Of a stretch of 14,055 nt of DNA, positions 6,708-13,663 are shown piece after piece; within the stretch, counting starts at the first letter, position 1; each line of letters begins with the position of its first letter. The notes beneath the pieces are model-generated. The model was not told the origin of the DNA. It saw nothing but the letters and a program-made list of their open reading frames with translations, and did not search any database. The stretch covers positions 1 through 14,055 of the forward strand of contig MUGD01000049.1 of assembly GCA_002900555.1 (NCBI GenBank), written 5' to 3'. Origin of the DNA: Thermoplasmata archaeon M9B2D. Its GTDB lineage: Archaea > Thermoplasmatota > E2 > DHVEG-1. Made by a program: the position numbers and the translations under genes.

Positions 6708-7306
6708 TGGAAAATAACGCACTCATTATATTTGCTAAGTTTCCCGATAGAGGCGTTAAGACGCGGTTAAAAGGATTCTTGAGCGAACAAAAGAGGATAA
6801 TTCTGTATGAGTTTCTTCTTAGTTCAACGGTCAAAAAGTTAAGTTCTTGTGATGGAGTGGATGTGTATCTTTGTTTCACACCACGAGAAAGAGAAGACTA
6901 TTTTCTGAAATATGGCTTAAGATTGTTCCCACAGTCTGATGGGGATCTTGGTATGAAAATGTTTGAGGCTTTTCGGTATGTACTCAATATTGGATATCAA
7001 AAAGCGGTTCTTGTAGGAACAGATATCCCAACCCTAACGCAAAAGATTGTGATGGACTCTTTATATTTGATGGAAAGAGATGATGTTGTCTTTGGGCCGG
7101 CTTTGGACGGCGGATATTATCTGATAGGAATGAAAAAGAATTATTCTGATATTTTCAGAGGAATTAAATGGTCCAGTCCCTCAACATTGAGCGAGAGCTT
7201 TACAAAAGCACAAGAATGTGGTCTCAAAATTGGTTTTGTAGACGCTCTGTCTGATATCGATACAATTGAGGACTTGAGAAAGACCGGAATACAGCTTGAT
7301 GTTTAG
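6707..7306 (+). CDS. TIGR04282/DUF2064 glycosyltransferase-like protein
   Basis: The 199-residue product matches the TIGR04282 (DUF2064) family of nucleotidyl- or glycosyl-transferase-like proteins with a GT-A fold. Recognisable blocks are LIIFAKFPDRGVKTRL (6-21), SDGDLGMKMFEA (77-88), VLVGTDIPTL (101-110), the signature FGPALDGGYYLIGM (129-142) and SDIDTIEDL (182-190). Its start codon overlaps the stop of the TIGR04283-like gene and has no clear ribosome binding site, so translation is probably coupled. The pair usually occurs together, often near radical-SAM arsenosugar genes, but such partners are absent here. It is the last gene of the run that begins with the iron-sulfur flavoprotein; no terminator was seen after it. 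Confidence 0.87.
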   Translation: MENNALIIFAKFPDRGVKTRLKGFLSEQKRIILYEFLLSSTVKKLSSCDGVDVYLCFTPREREDYFLKYGLRLFPQSDGDLGMKMFEAFRYVLNIGYQKAVLVGTDIPTLTQKIVMDSLYLMERDDVVFGPALDGGYYLIGMKKNYSDIFRGIKWSSPSTLSESFTKAQECGLKIGFVDALSDIDTIEDLRKTGIQLDV

Positions 7307-7542
7307 ATCATAATGCGGAGCTCAATATATTACTGTTCCAATAACTGTTAACGAAATATGAAATTATAAGTTAAGTACCATATTAACAGGAAATTTATAT
7401 GGTCATAACAAAAATGACTGAATTTTTTATAATGTTGAGCTCATAAGCATCAACAAATTACCTATGTACAACTAATAAATAATTATGTATAATATTTAAA
7501 GTAATAATTGACCAGAATTTCATTTGAATTGTGAGGAATGAT
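7307..7542. other. AT-rich intergenic region with a 14-base direct repeat
   Basis: No coding frame is convincing here. TAATGCGGAGCTCA (7311-7324) and TAATGTTGAGCTCA (7430-7443) are direct repeats differing at two positions, about 119 bases apart; their GAGCTCAA and TTGAGCTC cores also form an inverted repeat. The promoter of the next gene occupies the right part. Confidence 0.6.
7465..7493 (+). promoter_or_regulatory. Candidate promoter of the carboxymuconolactone-decarboxylase-like gene
   Basis: A consensus -10 box TATAAT (7488-7493) lies 17 bases after TGTACA (7465-7470), which matches the -35 consensus at 4 of 6 positions. The start would be near 7500, leaving a leader of about 43 bases. 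Confidence 0.5.
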
Positions 7543-7866
7543 ATGAAAAAAGACAAAGATATTTTTCCTGTGCATTTTGAGAAAATTAAAGAAAAACATC
7601 CTGATTTCATTGAAGCTGTTGAAAAACTTGGAAAAGTTGTTAAGAAGACTGGTCCATTGGAGGAAAAAGTCTCTTTACTCATCCAGCTTGCGGCAGCGGT
7701 AGCGGTGCGTGCAGAAGGTTCAGTACACAGCCATGCCCGCAGGGCTCTCAAAATAGGTGTTAGTCCGGATGAAATTAGACATACCGTTATCCTCCTTACC
7801 AGTACCATTGGATTTCCTGCTGTTGCTGCTGCCTTAAGTTGGGTTGATGACGTCATTGAAGGATGA
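7543..7866 (+). CDS. Carboxymuconolactone decarboxylase / AhpD-like family protein
   Basis: The 107-residue product has the all-helical carboxymuconolactone decarboxylase (CMD) fold pattern: LEEKVSLLIQLAAAVAVRAEGSVHSHARRALKIGVSPDEIRHTVILL at about residues 39-85, then GFPAVAAALSWVDD. The conserved His64 and following helix are present. The protein contains no cysteine, so it lacks the CxxC redox pair of AhpD and is unlikely to be an AhpD-type peroxidase partner; it is closer to gamma-CMD-like proteins of unknown role. The start ATG 7543 is preferred over an in-frame GTG at 7531 because GAGG at 7533-7536 lies 6 bases upstream of the ATG. It stands alone behind its own promoter. Confidence 0.8.
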   Translation: MKKDKDIFPVHFEKIKEKHPDFIEAVEKLGKVVKKTGPLEEKVSLLIQLAAAVAVRAEGSVHSHARRALKIGVSPDEIRHTVILLTSTIGFPAVAAALSWVDDVIEG

Positions 7867-7960
7867 TGAGCATTGTGGGCGCTAGCAGGGAAAATCGTAA
7901 TTCTTCTCAATCCGAAATGACATAAATCTGATATGTAAATTGTAAAAATTAAAGGAATAC

Positions 7961-7988
7961 TTGAAATATTTCATTGAATCTGTATAAT
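7961..7988 (+). promoter_or_regulatory. Candidate promoter for the small ORF and the chemoreceptor
   Basis: TTGAAA (7961-7966) and a consensus TATAAT (7983-7988) are separated by 16 bases. Transcription would start near 7995, about 36 bases before the small ORF and 190 bases before the receptor gene. No comparable promoter was seen closer to the receptor. The stretch 7867-7960 before it holds nothing recognised. Confidence 0.5.
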
Positions 7989-8030
7989 GTATTTATTAAA
8001 ATCGAGACTGCTCCTGATACAAAGGAGGCG

Positions 8031-8135
8031 ATGGAGGAAGTCCTCAATAATTGTAAGAAAATCGTAAAATTAATGATAGATGAGAAAAAAGCCGAAGAGT
8101 TAATAAGGAAATGCAACGAACTTTTTCGATGGTAA
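8031..8135 (+). CDS. Candidate small protein (34 residues), unknown
   Basis: A short frame runs from ATG 8031 to TAA 8133-8135. The product is charged, rich in Lys and Glu, with hydrophobic residues spaced as in an amphipathic helix (VLNNCKKIVKLMID, AEELIRKCNELF). The frame stays open upstream to 7965 and also reads like coding sequence (VFIKIETAPDTKEA), but that part has no good start codon: a TTG at 7974 overlaps the predicted promoter. AAGGAGG at 8022-8028 is only 2 bases before the ATG, a poor spacing. It lies between the promoter at 7961 and the receptor gene, so it may be co-transcribed with it. I do not recognise a family; it could also be a leader or a gene remnant. Confidence 0.35.
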   Translation: MEEVLNNCKKIVKLMIDEKKAEELIRKCNELFRW

Positions 8136-8185
8136 TGAATTATACTTGATATAAACTTAGTAGCATTTTCAAAAGGAGAGCGCCA

Positions 8186-10039
8186 ATGACAATTAGAGTT
8201 AAGTTGATAGGAACATTGATGTTGTTGATTTTTGTTTCATTGATCGTTGGTGTTCTTGCTTTTTTTGGAATCTATCAACTGAGTATTTATATTACCGAGA
8301 TATCCCAAAAGGATGTTCCTGCAACATGGGTCGCTGACTCGATCTCTGTCGACTTGTCGGTAATGCGGCAATATGAGAAAGAATTCTTGCTCTACTCAGA
8401 AATCCGTGACACGGAAAAACAGAGGGAGTTTAATAGAAAAATATTTGATACATTTGAACGTCTGGGTAAGAACCTTACCAACTTCAAAGAAAATTTTGTC
8501 GCTCCGGATAACGAAGCGAAATTGAATGAGATTGCTGAGACTGAAAAGCAACTCGCCGTTACTGCCGAATCCTTTGTCAAGGTTTCTACGTTGATACTCG
8601 AAGGAAGGACCTTTAATGAAGTGCAGCGTGAATATGCTGTTTATGACAAGAACGTCTCTGATCTGCTTCCGCAGATCGAAAAAGTAAAACAGGACATTCT
8701 TCTTGAGGTTGAGAATGTCAGTCAGAAAGCTGCAAAGGTACAGAAAAGACTTTTCATGATCGTTCCGGCTGTTTCGCTCGTTATCATCGTCATAGGAATG
8801 ATTGTCGGTATTGTGGTTTCCAACAGGATCACCTCTTCACTCAATATTCTTATGAGGGGTATTCGGGCAATGGGTAAGGGAAATGTGAACGTTACTGTTG
8901 ATGTAAAGCCCGGTGACGAACTGGGCCAAATCGCAGCTACGTTCAACGATACCATGGTTAAGTTGCGAGAATATATCCAGACAGACGAAGAAAGAAAGCA
9001 AACCCAAGAAAATGTCATTAAATTCCTTGAGGTTGTTGGCATTGCGTCTGATGGTGACCTGACTACTAAAGCACCTGTTACTGCGGACGTGTTCGGTTCT
9101 CTTGCTGATGCTTACAATATGATGCTTGATGGACTTATCGATATCCTTTTTGACGTCAGAAAATCCGCTGAAATGGTTGGAAAAACGAGTCATTATATGA
9201 TGGAAATCTTTGAGCGAATGAGCGAGGGATCGGAAATACAGATGGTCGAAGTCAAGAAAGCTTCCGAAGCTGTTGACGAAACGTCGCATGCAACAATGCA
9301 GATCGGCGAAAAATCTGAAACGGCCCAACAGGTTGCTGTGAGGATGTCGGAGGCTGCCAACAAAGGTGGTCGGTTTGTTGTTCAAACTATAGAGGGAATG
9401 CATCTGATACGAGTAACGGTTCAGGCGATTAACAAAAGAATGAAAACTTTGGCTGAAAAACTTCTCGAGATCGGGAGCATTTCGAATCTTATCGGTGATA
9501 TTGCTGCTCGGACTAACCTTCTTGCCATGAATGCATCCATAGAAGCCGCGAGAGCCGGTGAGCAAGGGAAAGGCTTTGTTGTTATTGCTGAGGAGATCAG
9601 AACCCTTGCAGACCGGGCAACAGGCGGATCAAAAGATATAGCAGGGATCATTAAGGCAATCCAGACTGAGGCAGGCGAAGTAACCTCATCGCTAGAAGAA
9701 GAGACGAAGCATGTTGAAACACAAACAAAGATTGCTACTGATACTGGTCTCGCCTTCAGAGATATTGATGCATCTGTTAATGAGTCAAACAAAATAATCA
9801 CGGATATCTTTAATTTCTCTCAAGAGCAGAGAGAAATGACGCATAAGGTTGTTCTCGCAATGGAAGAAGTCAACAAAATATCGCTGCAGATGCTGAAATT
9901 CATTAAAGATTCCAAATCGATGACCGATACTCTTTCAAGTACGTCAATGAAGCTCCAGAACTCTGTTTCGAGATTTAAATTGCCCGAACGTGAAGATGTC
10001 GAGAGCGAAGACACTGCTGTCGAAAAAGAGACGGTTTAA
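8186..10039 (+). CDS. Methyl-accepting chemotaxis protein with two HAMP-like segments (PilJ-like)
   Basis: This inner-membrane chemoreceptor has 617 residues. A first membrane segment (about 7-30), a periplasmic sensor region of about 155 residues predicted as a helical bundle, and a second membrane segment (about 189-212) are followed by a HAMP domain (about 212-265, with PGDELGQIAATFN). A second HAMP-like segment (about 278-325) reads ASDGDLTTKAPV...GSLADAYNMMLDGL. The cytoplasmic signalling hairpin spans about 320-600, with the conserved tip IGDIAARTNLLAMNASIEAA and RAGEQGKGF at about 436-464; Arg442 replaces the usual Gln. There is no C-terminal aromatic pentapeptide for CheR docking. AAGGAG lies 7 bases before the ATG. 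It converges on the cheA gene; its partner is probably the minus-strand CheW/CheA. The ligand is unknown. Confidence 0.93.
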   Translation: MTIRVKLIGTLMLLIFVSLIVGVLAFFGIYQLSIYITEISQKDVPATWVADSISVDLSVMRQYEKEFLLYSEIRDTEKQREFNRKIFDTFERLGKNLTNFKENFVAPDNEAKLNEIAETEKQLAVTAESFVKVSTLILEGRTFNEVQREYAVYDKNVSDLLPQIEKVKQDILLEVENVSQKAAKVQKRLFMIVPAVSLVIIVIGMIVGIVVSNRITSSLNILMRGIRAMGKGNVNVTVDVKPGDELGQIAATFNDTMVKLREYIQTDEERKQTQENVIKFLEVVGIASDGDLTTKAPVTADVFGSLADAYNMMLDGLIDILFDVRKSAEMVGKTSHYMMEIFERMSEGSEIQMVEVKKASEAVDETSHATMQIGEKSETAQQVAVRMSEAANKGGRFVVQTIEGMHLIRVTVQAINKRMKTLAEKLLEIGSISNLIGDIAARTNLLAMNASIEAARAGEQGKGFVVIAEEIRTLADRATGGSKDIAGIIKAIQTEAGEVTSSLEEETKHVETQTKIATDTGLAFRDIDASVNESNKIITDIFNFSQEQREMTHKVVLAMEEVNKISLQMLKFIKDSKSMTDTLSSTSMKLQNSVSRFKLPEREDVESEDTAVEKETV

Positions 10040-10323
10040 GACGGCGAATGCAGTCACTTCACTAAAACTCTTTAGGAGGGAGACAATAAATAGCAACTCT
10101 TACGCATATCGCAAGGGGCAAGGGAAGGGCTAAAACCAATCTTTCAGGTCCGGCAACAATTGATTGATTAAAATTTCCTTTCAAGTGTTTTTCACGCAAT
10201 ACTTAAAAATGCATTATTCGGATATTAATGATTTCTATGCCACAGATGATAAGGAAATTTCAAGCCCGAGGAACTGGAAGGTTGTAATCCTGTCATTTCA
10301 AAAACAGTGCGATCCTTCATCCC
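10040..10323. other. Intergenic region between convergent mcp and cheA, with possible gene remnants
   Basis: No convincing terminator was found on either strand. A consensus AGGAGG (10074-10079) stands before an ATA codon (10090) that opens a 25-codon frame, as if a start codon had been lost. A 42-codon ATG frame runs from 10209 to 10337, overlaps the end of cheA on the other strand and has no ribosome binding site. AAATTTCCTT (10171-10180) and AAGGAAATTT (10251-10260) form a perfect 10-bp inverted repeat across 70 bases. Each of these could be chance in AT-rich DNA. Confidence 0.4.
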
Positions 10324-13050
10324 TTATGAAAGGTTAGCGCTTTGAATGCTTTTTTGCACAGTTTCAATTAATTCACCTTCCTCAAAAGGCTTTGTCAAGT
10401 AGCCTGTGGCTCCGAGGCTAAAAGCCTTTTCCTGATGTTTCTCACCGCTTCTTGAAGTGAGAACAACGACAGGTATAATGCTAAGTAATCCCCTTCGTTT
10501 TATCTCTCCAAGAAGTTCATAACCGTGCATAACAGGCATTTCCAGGTCCGTGATAACAAGGTCAACGCTGTTTTCATCTATCACGTTTAGCGCTTCGAGC
10601 CCGTTAGTTGCCGTAAGAACATTATAATTTCTCGTCGTCAGCATTGCACTCATGATCTTTCGCACGCTTATAGAGTCGTCAACAACAAGAATGGTTTCTT
10701 TCTTTTCTTCAGAGGCAAGGATGGTATCTTCGGCAATGAAGGATACTGAAGATGTTGAAACAAGCGATGATGAGTTAAGAACGGGCCTTATCTTACCGTC
10801 AGCTGATATACTGACACCAGAGAAAATTTTAATACCTTCGAGGAATTTACCGAATGGTTTGATGATCGTGTCTTCCTGACCGATGAGAGAGTCGACTATC
10901 AAACCAAAATATTTACCGGATAAATTAAGAACAACAACAGGTTTGCTCTTAACTGCTGTTCTGTCTGAAAGACCAAGAACAGCGTTCAAATTAACGAAAG
11001 GAACCTTCATGTCTCTAAGAGAGAAAGACTCAGAATCAGCGATTTGATCGATGGGCACTTCGGTAAGCTCCTGAACAATCGTTGACGGGATAATAAATTC
11101 GTATCCTCCACAGTTAAAAATAACTACATTGATAATGACAAGCGATAACGGTACTTTCAATCTAAAGATTGTTCCTTTATCCTTGGAAGTGTGAATTGCG
11201 ATAGTTCCATTAATCGTTGAAAGTGTCTCCTTAACCGCATCAAGACCGACGCCTCGACCAGATGTCATATCTGCTTTGTCCGTCGTACTAAATCCTGATA
11301 AAAAGATAAAGTGAAGCAGATCTTCCTTTGAAACCTTGTCATTTGAATTAAGAAGTCCTTTGCTGATTGCCTTTAGGCGTATAGCATCAAAATCTATACC
11401 TTTTCCGTCATCCTGTATCTCTATTAAAATCGTGCTCCCCTCACGGCGAGCTTTGAGATGGATAGTTCCTTCTTCTGGTTTACCCTTTCTGCCTCTGTCC
11501 GCAGGAGTTTCAATCCCATGTGCAATAGCATTTCGAAGTATATGCACTAACGACTCATATAATCTTTCAAATATGATCTTATCTATCTTTGTTTCGTATC
11601 CTGAGGTAAGAAAACGAATTTTCTTATGATGTTGAAGAGAGATATCTCGAACAGCTCTTGTAAATCTCTGGTAGAGACGCCCAAGATCGATCATCCGCGC
11701 CTCTGATATCTGTTCTTTCGACTGTATAATAAGTTTATCCATGTAATTGATTCTTGAGGTCAGGGAACTAAAAAATTCCGAAAGGGACTTCATGGATTCA
11801 TTAATATCGTCCGTAATCTCCTGCAGCTTTCTCGCAAAGAGGTTTAGTTCGTCATAACGATCGAACTCAAGTTCATGAAACTCACTGAGAAGAGGATCAA
11901 TATACTTTACTTTGTCAGGAATCGAATACGAATACCTGTCGCCAAAAGAAGACACTTCACTGACAAGCCTTCTACCCGCAAATGTTATTTCATCACGAAT
12001 TGTATCTGCGCTCTTTATCTGAGCCATAAGATAATTTTTAACTATCGTCAACTCACCTATAAGGTTCATGATCTGTTCAATAGTGTCAACATGAATTCGA
12101 ACAAACTTGCTTTCTGAAAGCTCAACGTCCTCTCTTCTCCGGCCACCCTCTCTTTTTTCAAGAACAGTTTTGGGAGGAGAGGAAGACGCAGTCTTAGCAG
12201 GTTCTTGTGAGGATAATTGAGCCGGTGAAGCAGGTGCGGGCTCGGACACCGGGAGAGATGTTTTTAAAGATTCGAATGCTGAAGGATCCTCTCCCTTTCC
12301 GTCATGAACGCTTTTTATTAACCATTTAATGGTATCAATTCCTTTGAGCATCCAGGAAGCCAGTTCAGCGCTGACGGGCTTTTTATTATTTCTCAGCCCC
12401 TCGAAGACATCCTCCATAAGATGGGCTATCATACTGGTGGTATTGAGTTTTACAAGTGCAGCCGAACCTTTTAATGTGTGGGCTGCACGAAAAATCTCTT
12501 CAATTTTACGCATATCTGAAGGTGACTTTTCAAGATAAAGTATCCCGTGCTCTATGGTATTGATATGATCATTGGCTTCAGCAAGGAAAAATTCTATCTC
12601 AACAAGAGGTTTTGAATGAACCTGCTTTTTTGAAACTGAAGGCTTGACAGGTTGGGCAGGAGGCGCTGGGGCTGGTTTTCCAGTCTTTGGCAAAGCAGCC
12701 TTAAACGTTTCGAAAACAGAGGGGTCCTCAGGTTTCTTCTCCTGAGCATTCTTAATAAGCCACTTCATAGTATCGAGACCCTTCAGCATCCAGGAAGCCA
12801 TGTCGGATGTAATAGCTTTTCTCTCATTCTTCAGCTCTTCAAATATATCCTCCATGAGATGAGCTATTTTGCTTATGACATTCAGCTTAACAAGCGCGGC
12901 TGAACCTTTCAAAGTATGCGCGGATCTGAAGATCTCTTCAATCTTTGAAAAATCAGAAGTATTTTTTTCAAGAGCAAGAATACCATCTTCAATTACTTTG
13001 ATATGATCGTTCGCCTCTTCAATAAAAAAATCAATAAGGTTATTCGACAT
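10324..13050 (-). CDS. cheA: Hybrid chemotaxis histidine kinase CheA, two Hpt domains and C-terminal receiver (ChpA/PilL-like)
   Basis: This cytoplasmic kinase of 908 residues takes receptor signals through CheW. Domains in order: Hpt1 (about 1-120, phosphorylatable His45 in AHTLKGSA), a proline-rich linker, Hpt2 (about 150-267, His191 in AHTLKGSA), a second Pro/Ser-rich linker, a long dimerisation region (about 315-480), an ATPase domain, a CheW-like domain (about 630-770) and a receiver (about 785-905). The ATPase shows N-box HILRNAIAHGIE (Asn507), DDGKGID (547-553) and GRGVGLDAV (598-606). Receiver residues are Asp791/Asp792, phospho-acceptor Asp835, Thr865 and Lys887. The two Hpt units are about two thirds identical. 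There is no separate P2 CheY-binding domain. The extended segment with LEFDRYDELN resembles ChpA/PilL-type kinases. The N-box has Ala510 where Asp is usual (DHG). The start overlaps the cheW stop by one base (TAATG). Confidence 0.94.
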   Translation of the reverse strand: MSNNLIDFFIEEANDHIKVIEDGILALEKNTSDFSKIEEIFRSAHTLKGSAALVKLNVISKIAHLMEDIFEELKNERKAITSDMASWMLKGLDTMKWLIKNAQEKKPEDPSVFETFKAALPKTGKPAPAPPAQPVKPSVSKKQVHSKPLVEIEFFLAEANDHINTIEHGILYLEKSPSDMRKIEEIFRAAHTLKGSAALVKLNTTSMIAHLMEDVFEGLRNNKKPVSAELASWMLKGIDTIKWLIKSVHDGKGEDPSAFESLKTSLPVSEPAPASPAQLSSQEPAKTASSSPPKTVLEKREGGRRREDVELSESKFVRIHVDTIEQIMNLIGELTIVKNYLMAQIKSADTIRDEITFAGRRLVSEVSSFGDRYSYSIPDKVKYIDPLLSEFHELEFDRYDELNLFARKLQEITDDINESMKSLSEFFSSLTSRINYMDKLIIQSKEQISEARMIDLGRLYQRFTRAVRDISLQHHKKIRFLTSGYETKIDKIIFERLYESLVHILRNAIAHGIETPADRGRKGKPEEGTIHLKARREGSTILIEIQDDGKGIDFDAIRLKAISKGLLNSNDKVSKEDLLHFIFLSGFSTTDKADMTSGRGVGLDAVKETLSTINGTIAIHTSKDKGTIFRLKVPLSLVIINVVIFNCGGYEFIIPSTIVQELTEVPIDQIADSESFSLRDMKVPFVNLNAVLGLSDRTAVKSKPVVVLNLSGKYFGLIVDSLIGQEDTIIKPFGKFLEGIKIFSGVSISADGKIRPVLNSSSLVSTSSVSFIAEDTILASEEKKETILVVDDSISVRKIMSAMLTTRNYNVLTATNGLEALNVIDENSVDLVITDLEMPVMHGYELLGEIKRRGLLSIIPVVVLTSRSGEKHQEKAFSLGATGYLTKPFEEGELIETVQKSIQSANLS

Positions 13051-13451
13051 TATTTTACTCTGTACTCCTCAAAGAAACGATCTATATCAACAATTTCCCC
13101 GTCATGCTCTTCTAAAAGATCAGGACTTTCTTCTGACATAACTGAAAAGAGCTCTCCCCTGTATTCCATGATAATGAGTTTTTTACTTGCATGCGGATTA
13201 CTCCGTGTACCAAAAAGACGTGAAAGGTCTACTACCGGTATAACCACACCCCTGAGCTGTATAAGTCCTCTGATATGTGGGGGGCTGCCGGGTAAAGGCA
13301 TTATAGCGGCTGCATCAGTAATTTCTTTCACTGCGGAGATAGGGATAGACATTCTTTTTTCAGCCGCTGTAATAACACAAAAGTTGATAACTGGTGCTTC
13401 AACTTCATCGGCCGGAAGAAGGCCTTTCTTTAATAGGTCTTCATATGACAT
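13050..13451 (-). CDS. cheW: CheW-like coupling protein, short
   Basis: CheW proteins link chemoreceptors to CheA at the membrane. The 133-residue product has the first CheW subdomain: FCVITAAEKRMSIPISAVKEI (24-44), PLPGSPPHIRGLIQLRGVVIPVVDLSRLFG (52-81) with the conserved IRGLIQLRG...VVDL core, and KKLIIMEYRGELFSVM (90-105). The second half is abbreviated: the segment between FSVM and the final IVDIDRFF is only about 14 residues, against roughly 40 in typical CheW proteins of about 150-170 residues. It may be a PilI-like or divergent adaptor. No Shine-Dalgarno sequence precedes ATG 13451, unlike nearly all other genes here, and the upstream DNA is extremely AT-rich. The gene is coupled to cheA by a one-base overlap. 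Confidence 0.85.
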   Translation of the reverse strand: MSYEDLLKKGLLPADEVEAPVINFCVITAAEKRMSIPISAVKEITDAAAIMPLPGSPPHIRGLIQLRGVVIPVVDLSRLFGTRSNPHASKKLIIMEYRGELFSVMSEESPDLLEEHDGEIVDIDRFFEEYRVK

Positions 13452-13484
13452 AAATTACTATTAATTTAAAGCAAATCTTGATAT

Positions 13485-13490
13485 ATTATA
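13485..13490 (-). promoter_or_regulatory. Possible -10 element for cheW-cheA
   Basis: On the minus strand a consensus TATAAT occupies 13490-13485, about 34 bases before the cheW ATG. The sequence 17 bases upstream is TTTCTT, a poor -35 match. In such AT-rich DNA the match may be chance; an activator or another sigma factor could be needed. Confidence 0.3.
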
Positions 13491-13552
13491 TCTTAAAATA
13501 AGAAAAAAAGAAATATTTTTACATACCAATCAAAACAAAAATATATAATATA

Positions 13553-13583
13553 TCTGATTTTTCAAATTATTTGATTAATCAGA
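13553..13583. repeat. 31-bp nested palindrome upstream of cheW-cheA
   Basis: Outer arms TCTGATT (13553-13559) and AATCAGA (13577-13583) and inner arms TCAAA (13562-13566) and TTTGA (13570-13574) are perfectly complementary around the centre at 13568; only a TT/TT mismatch lies between them. It stands about 100 bases upstream of cheW and just after the terminator of the response regulator gene. No T-tract follows closely, so an operator is more likely than a terminator. Confidence 0.6.
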
Positions 13584-13586
13584 GTG

Positions 13587-13633
13587 AAAAAAGGGACATT
13601 AATCCCCCGCAAGAAAAAGCGAGATTCTTGCGG
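13587..13633 (-). terminator. Terminator of the response regulator gene
   Basis: On the minus strand a 9-bp perfect stem CCGCAAGAA/TTCTTGCGG (13633-13625 and 13615-13607) with a 9-base loop is followed by a second small hairpin GGGA-TTAATG-TCCC (13606-13593) and then six T (13592-13587). The first hairpin begins about 30 bases after the response regulator stop. There is no T-tract on the plus strand, so it acts leftward. Confidence 0.75.
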
Positions 13634-13663
13634 TGGATCTTGAAATAGACATGGAAGAGATCA

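Noticed and set aside
7866..7925. 19-codon frame starting at the end of the CMD-like gene
   Set aside because: It is very short, has no ribosome binding site and no protein-like pattern.
8837..9565. 242-codon open frame on the minus strand inside the chemoreceptor gene
   Set aside because: It lies wholly opposite a well-supported conserved gene, shows no recognisable motif, and is a shadow of that gene's codon bias.
10081..10155. G-rich stretch after the chemoreceptor gene considered as a cyclic-di-GMP or glycine riboswitch
   Set aside because: The conserved core sequences and pairing of those classes could not be matched, and it lies downstream of the receptor gene with no clear gene to control.
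10171..10260. 10-bp inverted repeat AAATTTCCTT/AAGGAAATTT as a terminator between convergent genes
   Set aside because: The 70-base loop and lack of a T-tract make a functional terminator unlikely; chance in AT-rich DNA is plausible.
13003..13464. 153-codon plus-strand frame opposite cheW
   Set aside because: It is antisense to the conserved CheW core, is low in complexity and Ser-rich, and has no family features.
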